A stretch of DNA of 64,000 bases from Corynebacterium sp. sy039 (GTDB lineage Bacteria; Actinomycetota; Actinomycetes; Mycobacteriales; Mycobacteriaceae): contig NZ_CP042325.1 of assembly GCF_007904105.1 (NCBI RefSeq), positions 682,001-746,000 of the forward strand, written 5' to 3'. The notes below the pieces were generated by a model, which did not search any database, had not been told where the DNA came from, and worked only from the letters and a program-made list of their open reading frames with translations. Position 1 is the stretch's first letter, and the number at the start of each line of letters is the position of its first letter. The translations under genes and the position numbers were made by a program. Shown one piece after another: positions 8,903 through 17,248 of this stretch.

Positions 8903-9466
8903 CTAGGTGTTCCTGAGATAACTTTCGACGCTATCCGCAGCATCAGCACACAGAATAGGTAACTGCGCTGTTTCTTGTTTGCTAAAGTTTTGCAGCACAA
9001 AGCGCGACACTTCCATGCGCCCTGGTGGTCTACCAATGCCAAGACCGACTCGCACATAGTCCTTAGTGCCGAGTGCTTTACTAATAGAGCGCAAACCATT
9101 GTGGCCATGATCGCCACCGCCCAGCCGTATCCTGTGCTGGGCAAAATCCAGCTCTAGGTCGTCGAAAAGCACAATAATGTGTTCAGGGGGAATACTAAAG
9201 AATGCAGCAAGGCTGTGTAGCGGGGTGCCAGAGAGGTTCATGGCGCTACGAGTTTTGGCAAGAATAACGCGCTGACCACTCAAGCTAGTTTGCGCAATAA
9301 GGGTATTCGAGCGCTTATGCAAGGATAATTGCGCTGTTGGCGTGGTGCGCTCGAGGAGCTCCTCGAGAAGCATTATCCCAGCATTATGCCTGGTTCGTGC
9401 GTATTTTTCCCCAGGATTACCAAGACCTAGGATAAGGAAAGGAGAAGATGAGGCAGGAGCATTCAT
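8903..9466 (-). CDS. pth: Peptidyl-tRNA hydrolase, second copy
   Basis: The 187-residue protein has standard Pth length, with GLGNPG (Asn17), RHN (His27), SAMNLSG, DDLELD and GGGDHGHNG. In the usual HDELD motif the histidine is replaced by phenylalanine, but the catalytic aspartate next to it is kept. It shares about the same core as the copy at 6789-7433, so both are probably active. Its position next to rplY matches the mycobacterial pth-rplY arrangement, here interrupted by an MFS gene. No clear ribosome binding site precedes the ATG. Confidence 0.92.
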   Translation of the reverse strand: MNAPASSSPFLILGLGNPGEKYARTRHNAGIMLLEELLERTTPTAQLSLHKRSNTLIAQTSLSGQRVILAKTRSAMNLSGTPLHSLAAFFSIPPEHIIVLFDDLELDFAQHRIRLGGGDHGHNGLRSISKALGTKDYVRVGLGIGRPPGRMEVSRFVLQNFSKQETAQLPILCADAADSVESYLRNT

Positions 9467-9504
9467 ATCACTTATTGTGCCAAGGACACTCTCAGATGCA
9501 AAAG

Positions 9505-10770
9505 CTAGTCATAAGTATTGGAATAAGTCTGAGCCCAAGAACGTGCGACCCAGGGGTGTGGTATATGTGCAGCATGAGTTTTAGCCTTGCGTGTGAACTG
9601 AATTCGGGTGATGATCAGCGCACAGATCGTTGCGGTAACGGTGCACACTATGCAAGAAAGGATGAAAGTATGTGAGCTATGTTCACTAAAAATAAATAAT
9701 GCAAGGTACGCGCTGGCGATTCCGGCTTGTTCGCAGCAGGAAGAAAAAGAAGAAACAGTGCCAAGAATTGGGCGTGGTATGCCGTCGATGATTGCGCTTT
9801 GCCCATAGATAATTGTGAAATCAAAAAGGATGCCGGCAAGAAAAGCACTGATAAAAAATAGTGGTAGGGCGTGTGTGCCATAAAAAAGAGTGAGTGGTAG
9901 TGCTAATAATCCAGGAAAAACGAGAGCCCAGAAAATATCATTTTTTAGCTTGAGATATTGTGCCAGTACACTTCCCAGGAGTAGCCCCACATTAAAAGTA
10001 GAGAGTATGTATCCCCATAATTGTGGTGAGTGAAAAGCGCTGAGGAAGTAGTCCGCTGTGGCTAATCGAAAACCTGCAAGCCATGCACCAGCTTGGACAG
10101 CGGAGGTGATTGCAAGAATAACAAACCATGTTGCATAGCGAAGATACGCTATCGACGCGCGAAAAGTGCTTTTGTTCTCCTTTGCGTTTTGCGTAGGTCT
10201 TTGTAGTTCATTGTGGGAAACAAGGCATACGAGTATGCCTGAGCAGCAGTAGAGTGCGCTAAAAATATAAAAGAAAAATTGGGTTGATAAAGCCGTGAGA
10301 ATGAGACTTGCGCAACCGGGTGCGATTGCCCGAGCAATGTTAATCAAGAGTCTTGTTCGAGCAATTTTTTGTGCCCTGCCTGCGGAATCGGTGATATGGG
10401 CAAGAACAACTTGTTGATTAGGGGAGGCGAATGCCCCTAGCGCACCCGTAGCGACGGCTAGTATATGAAGAACCGTCGTGAGTGGAGTCTGATTTCCAAG
10501 ACAAAGGGCATAAGCTACGCATATCAGCGCGTCACAGATTGAGATGCCTAAGAAACATAATCGAGCGTTGAATCTGTCGCTCAACAAGCCGCCAAGTGGT
10601 GCAACACATAATGTAATGATCGCTATGAGAGCCGTGTTAAGGACTGCTTGTGAGAAACTTGTTTCTATTAAAAGCACAAGTAGCACACCGGTGCTTATGC
10701 TGCGGCTCGCAAAAGCGTTGAGGGCAAGTCCGATTGCGGTGCGGTAAAAATTATGTGCGTGATTTGTCAT
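9505..10770 (-). CDS. Major facilitator superfamily transporter
   Basis: This 421-residue integral membrane protein has about 12 predicted spans. The cytoplasmic loop after the second span reads GGLLSDRFNARL, the MFS motif A pattern. It resembles multidrug-type antiporters with poorly defined substrates. The ATG at 10770 is preceded by AGGCGG. It lies between rplY and pth, two genes adjacent in mycobacteria, so it is probably an insertion specific to this lineage. A 10-bp tandem repeat lies upstream at 10824-10843. Confidence 0.8.
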   Translation of the reverse strand: MTNHAHNFYRTAIGLALNAFASRSISTGVLLVLLIETSFSQAVLNTALIAIITLCVAPLGGLLSDRFNARLCFLGISICDALICVAYALCLGNQTPLTTVLHILAVATGALGAFASPNQQVVLAHITDSAGRAQKIARTRLLINIARAIAPGCASLILTALSTQFFFYIFSALYCCSGILVCLVSHNELQRPTQNAKENKSTFRASIAYLRYATWFVILAITSAVQAGAWLAGFRLATADYFLSAFHSPQLWGYILSTFNVGLLLGSVLAQYLKLKNDIFWALVFPGLLALPLTLFYGTHALPLFFISAFLAGILFDFTIIYGQSAIIDGIPRPILGTVSSFSSCCEQAGIASAYLALFIFSEHSSHTFILSCIVCTVTATICALIITRIQFTRKAKTHAAHIPHPWVARSWAQTYSNTYD

Positions 10771-10823
10771 GGGCCGCCTATCTAGAACGATAATAACTAT
10801 AGTCTAATTGGTATTGCTTTCTA

Positions 10824-10843
10824 TGTCCATCATTGTCCATCAT
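10824..10843. repeat. Two-copy 10-bp tandem repeat
   Basis: TGTCCATCAT occurs twice in direct succession, between the rplY terminator and the MFS gene and about 55 bases upstream of the latter's start. No function is evident; it could alter promoter spacing if it slipped. Confidence 0.6.
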
Positions 10844-10869
10844 TGCTAGAGACTGTCCCATTAACCTAT

Positions 10870-10918
10870 TAAGAAAACAAAACCTCCCCGCACAGTCTTC
10901 CTGAATTGTGCGGGGAGG
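10870..10918 (-). terminator. Intrinsic terminator after rplY
   Basis: A perfect 12-bp GC-rich stem, CCTCCCCGCACA (10883-10894) with its complement at 10907-10918, is followed on the minus strand by TTTTGTTTTCTT. This is the strongest terminator in the first 20 kb. Confidence 0.92.
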
Positions 10919-10954
10919 TAAGCGTTGCGCAAGCGTAAACGCAAAAGGAAAATT

Positions 10955-11584
10955 TTACTCTTCGCCTTGTTCTTCGCCGGCTTCTTCTGTCTCTGCGCCT
11001 TCTGCTTCAGCATCTTCGTCGGCAGGTTCCTCAGCGACCTCTTCGTGGTTGATGGACGCGATAAGAGTCTCAGGATCTGCGACAAGAGTAGTGTTTGCTG
11101 GCATGGTGAGGTCGGCAGCAGTTACCTTGCTGTCTACGTCCATGCCTTCAACAGAGAAAGTAATCTCATCTGGGATAGAGAGTACGTCAGCTTCAACGAG
11201 GATAACGTCAGCATCCTGAACAAGCATTGCACCTGCGGCAACTTCACCCTCGATAACAACTGGAACTTCAACCTCAACTTTTTCGCCACGCTTAATGGTA
11301 AGCAAATCGACGTGATCAACGTTGAAGGTCAATACGTTTTGATCCACACTCTTGACCATGGTGAGGTATTTTTCACCTTCGACGTCGAGCTCAAGAACAG
11401 CATTAACGCCCTGAGCACGAAGCAAAGCGTGAAGCTCGAGAATGTCGACTGCGAAGTGAACGGGTTGCTCTACCTCTGATCCGTAGATAACACCTGGTAC
11501 GAAACCTGCGCGGCGGAGGCGTCGGGAAGCGCCTTTACCAAATTCATTACGCGCTTTAGCGCTGATAGTAGGGTACTGAGCCAT
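10955..11584 (-). CDS. rplY: 50S ribosomal protein L25, general stress protein Ctc form
   Basis: L25 binds 5S rRNA in the large subunit. The N-terminal ~95 residues form the L25 domain (ARNEFGKGASRRLRRAGFVPGVIYG). They are followed by the beta-rich TL5/Ctc C-terminal domain, and the last ~35 residues are a very acidic Glu/Ala tail. The 209-residue two-domain form is typical of actinobacteria. Only a weak CCTATAGGAG-like site precedes the ATG. A structured leader lies upstream at 11660-11722 and a strong terminator follows. Confidence 0.95.
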   Translation of the reverse strand: MAQYPTISAKARNEFGKGASRRLRRAGFVPGVIYGSEVEQPVHFAVDILELHALLRAQGVNAVLELDVEGEKYLTMVKSVDQNVLTFNVDHVDLLTIKRGEKVEVEVPVVIEGEVAAGAMLVQDADVILVEADVLSIPDEITFSVEGMDVDSKVTAADLTMPANTTLVADPETLIASINHEEVAEEPADEDAEAEGAETEEAGEEQGEE

Positions 11585-11659
11585 TTTTAACTCCTATAAA
11601 CTTCTATGACTATAAGTTTCAAGAGTCTCATAAGGATTGCGCTCGATGCTATAAGCCGA

Positions 11660-11722
11660 GAAACAAGAAAAACCTACGAATGAGACTATCTAGACATCTG
11701 TCTTGGCTGAGTCTTCGCAGGT
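11660..11722 (-). terminator. Hairpin with T-run between the AlkD gene and rplY
   Basis: On the minus strand, ACCTGCGAA pairs with TTCGTAGGT (one G-U). Inside it GACT/AGTC and AGACA/TGTCT also pair, and the arm ends in TTTTTCTTGTTT. It is either the terminator of the AlkD-like gene or an attenuator in the rplY leader, about 80 bases before the rplY start. Confidence 0.65.
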
Positions 11723-11839
11723 ATTGCAAAGGAAAATACAATCGCGTCGATAACGGCTAAAATAATTCAGCCCTCGCCGAGACTGTGTAAATATAGCATT
11801 CTTAGCTCTAAAACTCAAAATAGTACCTGCTAGAGATAT

Positions 11840-12508
11840 TCACAGATATTTGCTTGCCTCACGCAGTGATAGCGTGGCAAGTTCTTCCTGATAAGTGTCA
11901 AGGAAACTGCGTACCCAATCAGGGTTATGTCTGGCATAATCGCGCAGTGCCCAACCAATTGCTTTATTGATAAAGAACTCGGTGCTGCCCAATGATTGTT
12001 CAATGCAAAAAGCAAGAAGTGCGGTGTCTGTGTGTTCTTTGCGTCCTAGTTGATGAATGATTGCTACACGACGTAGCCAGGTATTTTCTTCTTGTGCCCA
12101 CTGTTGCATTTGCTTAGCTGTGGCGTATGTTCCGATAATACCAGCGAGCGCATCGACGCTATCCCACCAGGATTTGGTGGTGACGATATCGGCTAGCCAG
12201 TCGATGTCGCTAGTGCCCAGTGGGGCTTTTCTTAGATAATCGCAGGCAACATAGCTAAACTCTCGTTCTTCTTGGGCAAAACATAGTTCGACAAAGTTTC
12301 GGTCTATGCCGGCCTGGTGCGCTGTTTGGGTAAGTTCTGTGAGGAAGTTTTTTGTTGCTGCTCTGCGTTGTGGCGTTTTGATGCCGAAAAATGCAAATTG
12401 TTCCCGCATATAGGTGTGCATGGTGAGGGCATTATCCTCGTTGCGTAGATCGCTGAGGATATGGCGCAGGGTGGTGAGATTTTTGTGTGGTGTTGGTTTG
12501 GTTGTCAC
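11840..12508 (-). CDS. AlkD-like DNA alkylation repair protein
   Basis: AlkD proteins are HEAT-repeat DNA glycosylases that excise alkylated bases such as 7-methylguanine without base flipping. The 222-residue protein is all helical and carries KSWWDSVDALA, WLRRVAIIHQL and FINKAIGWALRDYARHNPDWV. These are the segments lining the DNA groove in the family, including the paired tryptophans and the catalytic aspartate region. No other repair gene is adjacent. It is transcribed toward rplY, with a hairpin between the two, and divergently from the acyl-CoA ligase. Confidence 0.85.
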   Translation of the reverse strand: MTTKPTPHKNLTTLRHILSDLRNEDNALTMHTYMREQFAFFGIKTPQRRAATKNFLTELTQTAHQAGIDRNFVELCFAQEEREFSYVACDYLRKAPLGTSDIDWLADIVTTKSWWDSVDALAGIIGTYATAKQMQQWAQEENTWLRRVAIIHQLGRKEHTDTALLAFCIEQSLGSTEFFINKAIGWALRDYARHNPDWVRSFLDTYQEELATLSLREASKYL

Positions 12509-12754
12509 TGCGTTTTCTTTTCTGTGCTAGTGGTGCGTGGTCATCAGGGTATTATTCACATGATTTAAGCTATTTTTGTTGAAGAAAGTATTTTATAGTA
12601 TTTTTCTTAATGTTATGTCATTAAAATTATTCATTTATGTTTGCAAAAGTTAATATAGTGAATAATGTTATTTCTGTTAAAATTGTTATCTTGGTGTAAC
12701 TTAAGAATTAACACATACCCATAGTGCAGAATAAGCAAGGGGAAAGGAACAAGA
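12509..12754. other. AT-rich divergent promoter region
   Basis: About 246 bases separate the AlkD-like gene from the acyl-CoA ligase gene. The stretch 12550-12720 is strikingly AT-rich. I see no gene or RNA in it; it presumably holds both promoters. Confidence 0.5.
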
Positions 12755-14431
12755 TTGAATCCATTAAACGTGGTAAAACGCATTGCAACTGTGCCACGAG
12801 ACTTAGTTGACATTGCCAAAGCCATACCAGTTTTATGGTCATCCGGTGTTTTAGGTGCACAAGATGGTCCTCAAGCATTAGGAAAACTCGTTCTTGATTT
12901 CTGTCGCTGGGGCTTTACTTCAGCACGCCAGCTAGAAACTTCTGCTTTTTCTAGCGGCAATCGCATTGCACTCATTGACGATGACGGAGAACTAACCTAC
13001 AGCCAATTGCGCGATGACGTACGTGCCATAGCACGCACACTCTATTGCAAAGGAATTGATAAAAACTCCCGCATCGCCCTTATGGCGCGCAATAGTCGCG
13101 GTTTCTTATACACGCTGGTCCCCAAAGGACTCATCGGTTATAACACATATCTATTCAATGTTGGCTCCTCACCAAAACAGCTCCTCGACAGCCTCAAAGA
13201 GCACAAGATCGATATGCTCTTTATCGACGAGGAGTTCGAGTCGCGCCTACCAGAGGATTTTGACGACATTGAAGTGGTCCTTACTTGGACCCAAGACGGC
13301 AAACGACTCCCACATAGAGATTGGGCACATATCTCCGAGCTTATCGACGACGCACCAAACGAAAAGGCAGTGAAGTTCCCATTACGTCCACGCCAGGGGC
13401 GTATTGTGCTTATGTCTTCCGGTACTTCCGGCACTCCTAAAGGCGTTGTACTGCATGAACCACGATTCCCAGTGGCATTAGTTTCTAGTATTTTGAGCAG
13501 TGGACCGTGGAAACCACGAATGCGTATGCAAATGACTGCATCAATGTTCCATGTGTGGGGATGGGCTTGTATTAACCTATGCCTGGCCACCCGCGCAACT
13601 ATTATTACTCAGCGTGTTTTTGAGCCCGAAGTAGTCATGCGCACCATTGAAAAACACAAGGTACAAGGTGTGCTTACCTCTGCAGTGTTCATGAAGGCTA
13701 TGGTCGAATTGCCTGATGTGCAGAAATATGATGTTTCTTCTGTGCAATTTTTAACTAATGCTGGAAATGCGCTCACCGTAAATCTAGTGGAAAAGATCCA
13801 CGATCTTTTTGGCCCGATCCTATCTAATATCTATGGTTCCACTGAGGTTACTGCAGTTTCTGTGGCTAAACCAGAAGATCTTGTTGCTAATCCACTATGT
13901 GCTGGACATACTCCGCATGGCACGATTACCAAGATCCTGGATGAAGCAGGCAATGAAGTAAAAGACGGCGAAATTGGCATCATCCACGCGCGCAATGCCA
14001 TGACATTAGTGGGATACGCTAATAAACGCGATAAAATCACCTACCGCCACGGACTTGTCGATCTTGGCGATTTAGGATACCGCGATGAAGGTGGCCGCCT
14101 ACAAGTGCTTGGTCGCAATAACGATATGATCATCGTCGGTGGCGAAAATGTGTATCCAATGTCTGTTATTGATTGTCTGACCAGTATGCCAGGCATCTCC
14201 GACGTCTACTGCAAAGGCGTAGAAGACGATAAAACATTCCAAAGAATTGCAGCTTATGTGGTTCGGGAAGAATCACCAGCTGGATTAGCATTGACAGAAA
14301 ACTCTGTGCAGGAGTGGGTACGACAAAACCTTGCAGAACACTCTGTTCCTCGTGATGTGCATTGGCTGGCAGAATTGCCACGCAATGCTACTGGAAAAGT
14401 GGTAGCGCGAGAACTGCCTTCTGCTACATAG
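12755..14431 (+). CDS. AMP-dependent acyl-CoA synthetase/ligase (FadD-like)
   Basis: This adenylate-forming enzyme of 558 residues activates a carboxylic acid as its CoA thioester. The phosphate-binding MSSGTSGTPKG lies near residues 219-229, NIYGSTEVTAVS near 360, and the hinge region GDLGYRDEGG and GRNNDMIIVGGENVYP follow. The C-terminal catalytic lysine sits in NATGKVVAREL. A long-chain fatty-acid substrate is likely but not proved. The TTG at 12755 is chosen because AAAGGA stands six bases upstream. A bidirectional terminator separates it from the convergent prs. Confidence 0.85.
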   Translation: MNPLNVVKRIATVPRDLVDIAKAIPVLWSSGVLGAQDGPQALGKLVLDFCRWGFTSARQLETSAFSSGNRIALIDDDGELTYSQLRDDVRAIARTLYCKGIDKNSRIALMARNSRGFLYTLVPKGLIGYNTYLFNVGSSPKQLLDSLKEHKIDMLFIDEEFESRLPEDFDDIEVVLTWTQDGKRLPHRDWAHISELIDDAPNEKAVKFPLRPRQGRIVLMSSGTSGTPKGVVLHEPRFPVALVSSILSSGPWKPRMRMQMTASMFHVWGWACINLCLATRATIITQRVFEPEVVMRTIEKHKVQGVLTSAVFMKAMVELPDVQKYDVSSVQFLTNAGNALTVNLVEKIHDLFGPILSNIYGSTEVTAVSVAKPEDLVANPLCAGHTPHGTITKILDEAGNEVKDGEIGIIHARNAMTLVGYANKRDKITYRHGLVDLGDLGYRDEGGRLQVLGRNNDMIIVGGENVYPMSVIDCLTSMPGISDVYCKGVEDDKTFQRIAAYVVREESPAGLALTENSVQEWVRQNLAEHSVPRDVHWLAELPRNATGKVVARELPSAT

Positions 14432-14457
14432 CAAGCGCTTAACATCCGATAACAATT

Positions 14458-14493
14458 AAACGGCATAAAGATGATGAATCTTTATGCCGTTTT
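14458..14493. terminator. Bidirectional terminator between the acyl-CoA ligase gene and prs
   Basis: CGGCATAAAG (14461-14470) pairs with CTTTATGCCG (14480-14489) around a nine-base loop. TTTT follows on the plus strand and TTTAATTG on the minus strand. Confidence 0.85.
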
Positions 14494-14523
14494 CGCACTA
14501 CTGGGCTATGGGGAAGAAAACTG

Positions 14524-15504
14524 TTATGCCTGACCCTCAAAAAGATTAGTTACAGAACCATTCTCAAAAATCTCATGGATAGTCTTAGCTAGTAGCGGTG
14601 CGATGGACAATACTGTGAGATTATCCCAACCCTCGGTTGATTGTGGCAAAGTATCCGTGGTGATTACTTCCTTAGCACCACATTGAGAAAGACGTTGTTT
14701 AGCAGGGTCGGAGAAAACACCATGAGTACAAGCAATGATAACGTCTTCTGCACCGGCATCGCGCAGTACCCCTACAGCGCCAGCAATAGTTCCGCCTGTG
14801 TCAATCATGTCGTCGATGAGCACTGCTGTCTTACCAGAAACATCACCAACAACGCGGTTCGCAACAACTTGATTAGCAACATCGGTAGAACGAGTCTTAT
14901 GCACAAAAGCCATAGGCGCATCCCCAAGGGTATTTGCCCATTTCTCAGCAACTTTTACGCGTCCTGCGTCGGGGGAAACCACAACGATATTATCGAGGGA
15001 ATACTTCTGCTTGATGTAATCAGTCAGAATAGGCATAGCGTGCATATGATCAACAGGACCATCGAAGAATCCCTGAATCTGATCAGTGTGGAGATCCACT
15101 GCCACAATACGATCAGCTCCAGCAGTGCGGAGCAAATCAGCAACGAGTCGAGCAGAGATAGGCTCACGACCACGGTGCTTTTTATCTTGGCGCGCATAAG
15201 GATAAAACGGCAAAATTGCGGTAATGCGCTTAGCGGAGCCACGTTTGAGCGCGTCAATCATGATGAGCTGTTCCATGAGCCATTTATTCAAGGGCTGGGT
15301 GTGTGACTGCAACACAAAGGCGTCAGAGCCACGGACAGATTCCTCAAAACGAACGAAAATCTCACCATTAGCAAAATCCCGCGCGGTGGTCGGGGTCAAA
15401 GCAACCCCAAGCTCACGAGCCACTGCCTCGCCAAGCTCAGGATGTGCTCTACCAGAGAACAGCATGAGATTCTTGTGGTTCTCAGTCCAGTTATTGCTGG
15501 TCAT
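14524..15504 (-). CDS. prs: Ribose-phosphate pyrophosphokinase (PRPP synthase)
   Basis: It makes PRPP from ribose-5-phosphate and ATP, feeding purine, pyrimidine, NAD, histidine and tryptophan synthesis. In mycolata PRPP also supplies decaprenylphosphoryl-arabinose for the cell wall. The flexible ATP loop YPYARQDKKHRGREP is at 101-115, the divalent-metal segment DLHTDQIQGFFDGP at 137-150 and the PRPP loop LIDDMIDTGGTI at 229-240. The length of 326 is typical. It lies 150 bases downstream of glmU in the same direction, an order shared with mycobacteria. Confidence 0.96.
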   Translation of the reverse strand: MTSNNWTENHKNLMLFSGRAHPELGEAVARELGVALTPTTARDFANGEIFVRFEESVRGSDAFVLQSHTQPLNKWLMEQLIMIDALKRGSAKRITAILPFYPYARQDKKHRGREPISARLVADLLRTAGADRIVAVDLHTDQIQGFFDGPVDHMHAMPILTDYIKQKYSLDNIVVVSPDAGRVKVAEKWANTLGDAPMAFVHKTRSTDVANQVVANRVVGDVSGKTAVLIDDMIDTGGTIAGAVGVLRDAGAEDVIIACTHGVFSDPAKQRLSQCGAKEVITTDTLPQSTEGWDNLTVLSIAPLLAKTIHEIFENGSVTNLFEGQA

Positions 15505-15654
15505 GTGCGAAAGATACCTTTCCTAATGTGGAACCCACGCCAGATTCGTAGATTCCAGTGGGATACATTGTGTGAGTTTCAAGCACAACTATTTCTAACC
15601 TTATACTGCCTGCGCTAAGAGAGAAAAACCATAACGCATTTAGTGCAAGGTGTT

Positions 15655-17124
15655 TTACTGTTTCTCGTCACCTACTTCAGTGAAAATTCCTTTTTCCTGA
15701 GCATCTTCAGCGGCACGAGCTGCAGGGGTATCAGGGCGTTTGCGCATGACCCAATTTTCGATATTGCGCTGTTTACCACCAGATACTGCTAGTGCTCCAG
15801 GTGGGACATCGTCACGGATAACAGTTCCAGCGCCAGAATAAGCCCCATCACCAACTGTTACTGGGGCGATAAACATGGTGTCTGAACCAGTACGTACGTG
15901 ATTGCCAATAACAGTGTGGTGCTTATTGACGCCGTCGTAATTGACAAAGACACTAGAGGCACCAATGTTTGATTCTTCACCCACAGTCGCATCACCGATA
16001 TAGGTAAGATGCGGTACTTTAGATCCAGCCCCAATGCAAGCATTCTTCGCTTCGACGAATCCGCCAAGTTTTCCACGTTCCCCAAGGGTAGTGCCTGGTC
16101 GAATATAGGTAAAAGGACCTACCTGTGCATGGGCACCGATGTGTGAATCTAGACCATGAGTGCGGATAACCTGCGCACCAGTCTCTACAGTCATGTTGTG
16201 CAATGTAGTATCTGGACCGATTTCAGCCTCATCACCAATCACACTATTGCCAAGTATTTGGGTACCAGGATAAATAGTGACATCGCTACCAATTGTTGCC
16301 GTTACATCAATCCACGTCGATTCTGGATCGACAATAGTTGCTCCGCCACGCATTACAGCAGCGAGGGTACGGCGATTCAATTCCTTTGCTGCATGCGCAA
16401 GCTGTAGCCGATCATTAACACCAGCGAGTTCTTTATGGTCAGGTGCACAGAATGCGCTCACAGTTTTGTGTTGTTGGCGTGCAATAGAAAGAACATCTGT
16501 GAGGTACAACTCGCCTTGAGCATTATCAGTGGTGAGGTGTTGTAGATTTTCTCGCAATACATCAGCGTCGAAAGCGAAAACACCAGAGTTGACTTCTTTA
16601 ATGGCGCGGGTGGCTTCATCGGCGTCTTTTTGTTCCACGATAGCGCTCACAGTGCCGTCGTTGGTGCGAATGATTCTGCCATAGCCAGTGGGATCCTCAA
16701 CGTGCATACTCATCACGGTTACTGCGCTGTGCGTAGTGGTGTGATGGGTCAGGCAATCCTGGAGTGTTTCAGAACGTAGTAGCGGAACATCTGCGTTAGT
16801 TACCATGATGGTGCCGTGGAAGTCAGCTAAGAGTTCCATTGCGCATTGCACTGCATGACCAGTGCCGTGTTGTTGTTCCTGAATGGCAGTATGAATATGG
16901 ATGTCTAGCTCAGTGGAAATATCGTCGATCGCGGGTGCCACTTGCTCTCGACGATGCCCAATAACTGTAATAATGCGCTCAGGGTGTATCCCCGCCGCCG
17001 CATACAATGAATGTGCTAATAAGCTACGACCACCAATGCTATGCAGTGTTTTTTGTGTTTTTGACTTCATACGGGTGCCGGCACCGGCAGCAAGTACGAT
17101 AACAGCACAAGGCGAATTACTCAC
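15655..17124 (-). CDS. glmU: Bifunctional UDP-N-acetylglucosamine pyrophosphorylase / glucosamine-1-phosphate acetyltransferase
   Basis: GlmU acetylates glucosamine-1-phosphate and then couples it to UTP, giving UDP-GlcNAc for peptidoglycan. The N-terminal uridylyltransferase has LAAGAGTRMKS at residues 11-21. The C-terminal half is a left-handed beta helix of hexapeptide repeats with YIRPGTTLGERGKLGGFVEAKN and HLTYIGDATVG. It is 489 residues, with a charged tail typical of actinobacteria. It is the first gene of a probable glmU-prs operon. Confidence 0.96.
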   Translation of the reverse strand: MSNSPCAVIVLAAGAGTRMKSKTQKTLHSIGGRSLLAHSLYAAAGIHPERIITVIGHRREQVAPAIDDISTELDIHIHTAIQEQQHGTGHAVQCAMELLADFHGTIMVTNADVPLLRSETLQDCLTHHTTTHSAVTVMSMHVEDPTGYGRIIRTNDGTVSAIVEQKDADEATRAIKEVNSGVFAFDADVLRENLQHLTTDNAQGELYLTDVLSIARQQHKTVSAFCAPDHKELAGVNDRLQLAHAAKELNRRTLAAVMRGGATIVDPESTWIDVTATIGSDVTIYPGTQILGNSVIGDEAEIGPDTTLHNMTVETGAQVIRTHGLDSHIGAHAQVGPFTYIRPGTTLGERGKLGGFVEAKNACIGAGSKVPHLTYIGDATVGEESNIGASSVFVNYDGVNKHHTVIGNHVRTGSDTMFIAPVTVGDGAYSGAGTVIRDDVPPGALAVSGGKQRNIENWVMRKRPDTPAARAAEDAQEKGIFTEVGDEKQ

Positions 17125-17248
17125 GAGTATAAAACTCCTATATTGTGATTAGACTACGTGGCACCAGTGTAATCTCAAATCCATTCTTAGTGCTTATCGA
17201 CGCTCAAGCAGTACCGTATAGTCTGCAATAGTCTGCGTACGGCTTCGG

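Noticed and set aside
10925-11479. 184-residue frame antisense to rplY
   Set aside because: Composition mirrors the acidic L25 tail in reverse; rplY with its terminator explains the region.
14641-15306. 221-residue frame antisense to prs
   Set aside because: prs is complete and canonical on the other strand, and this frame shows no domain or start signal.
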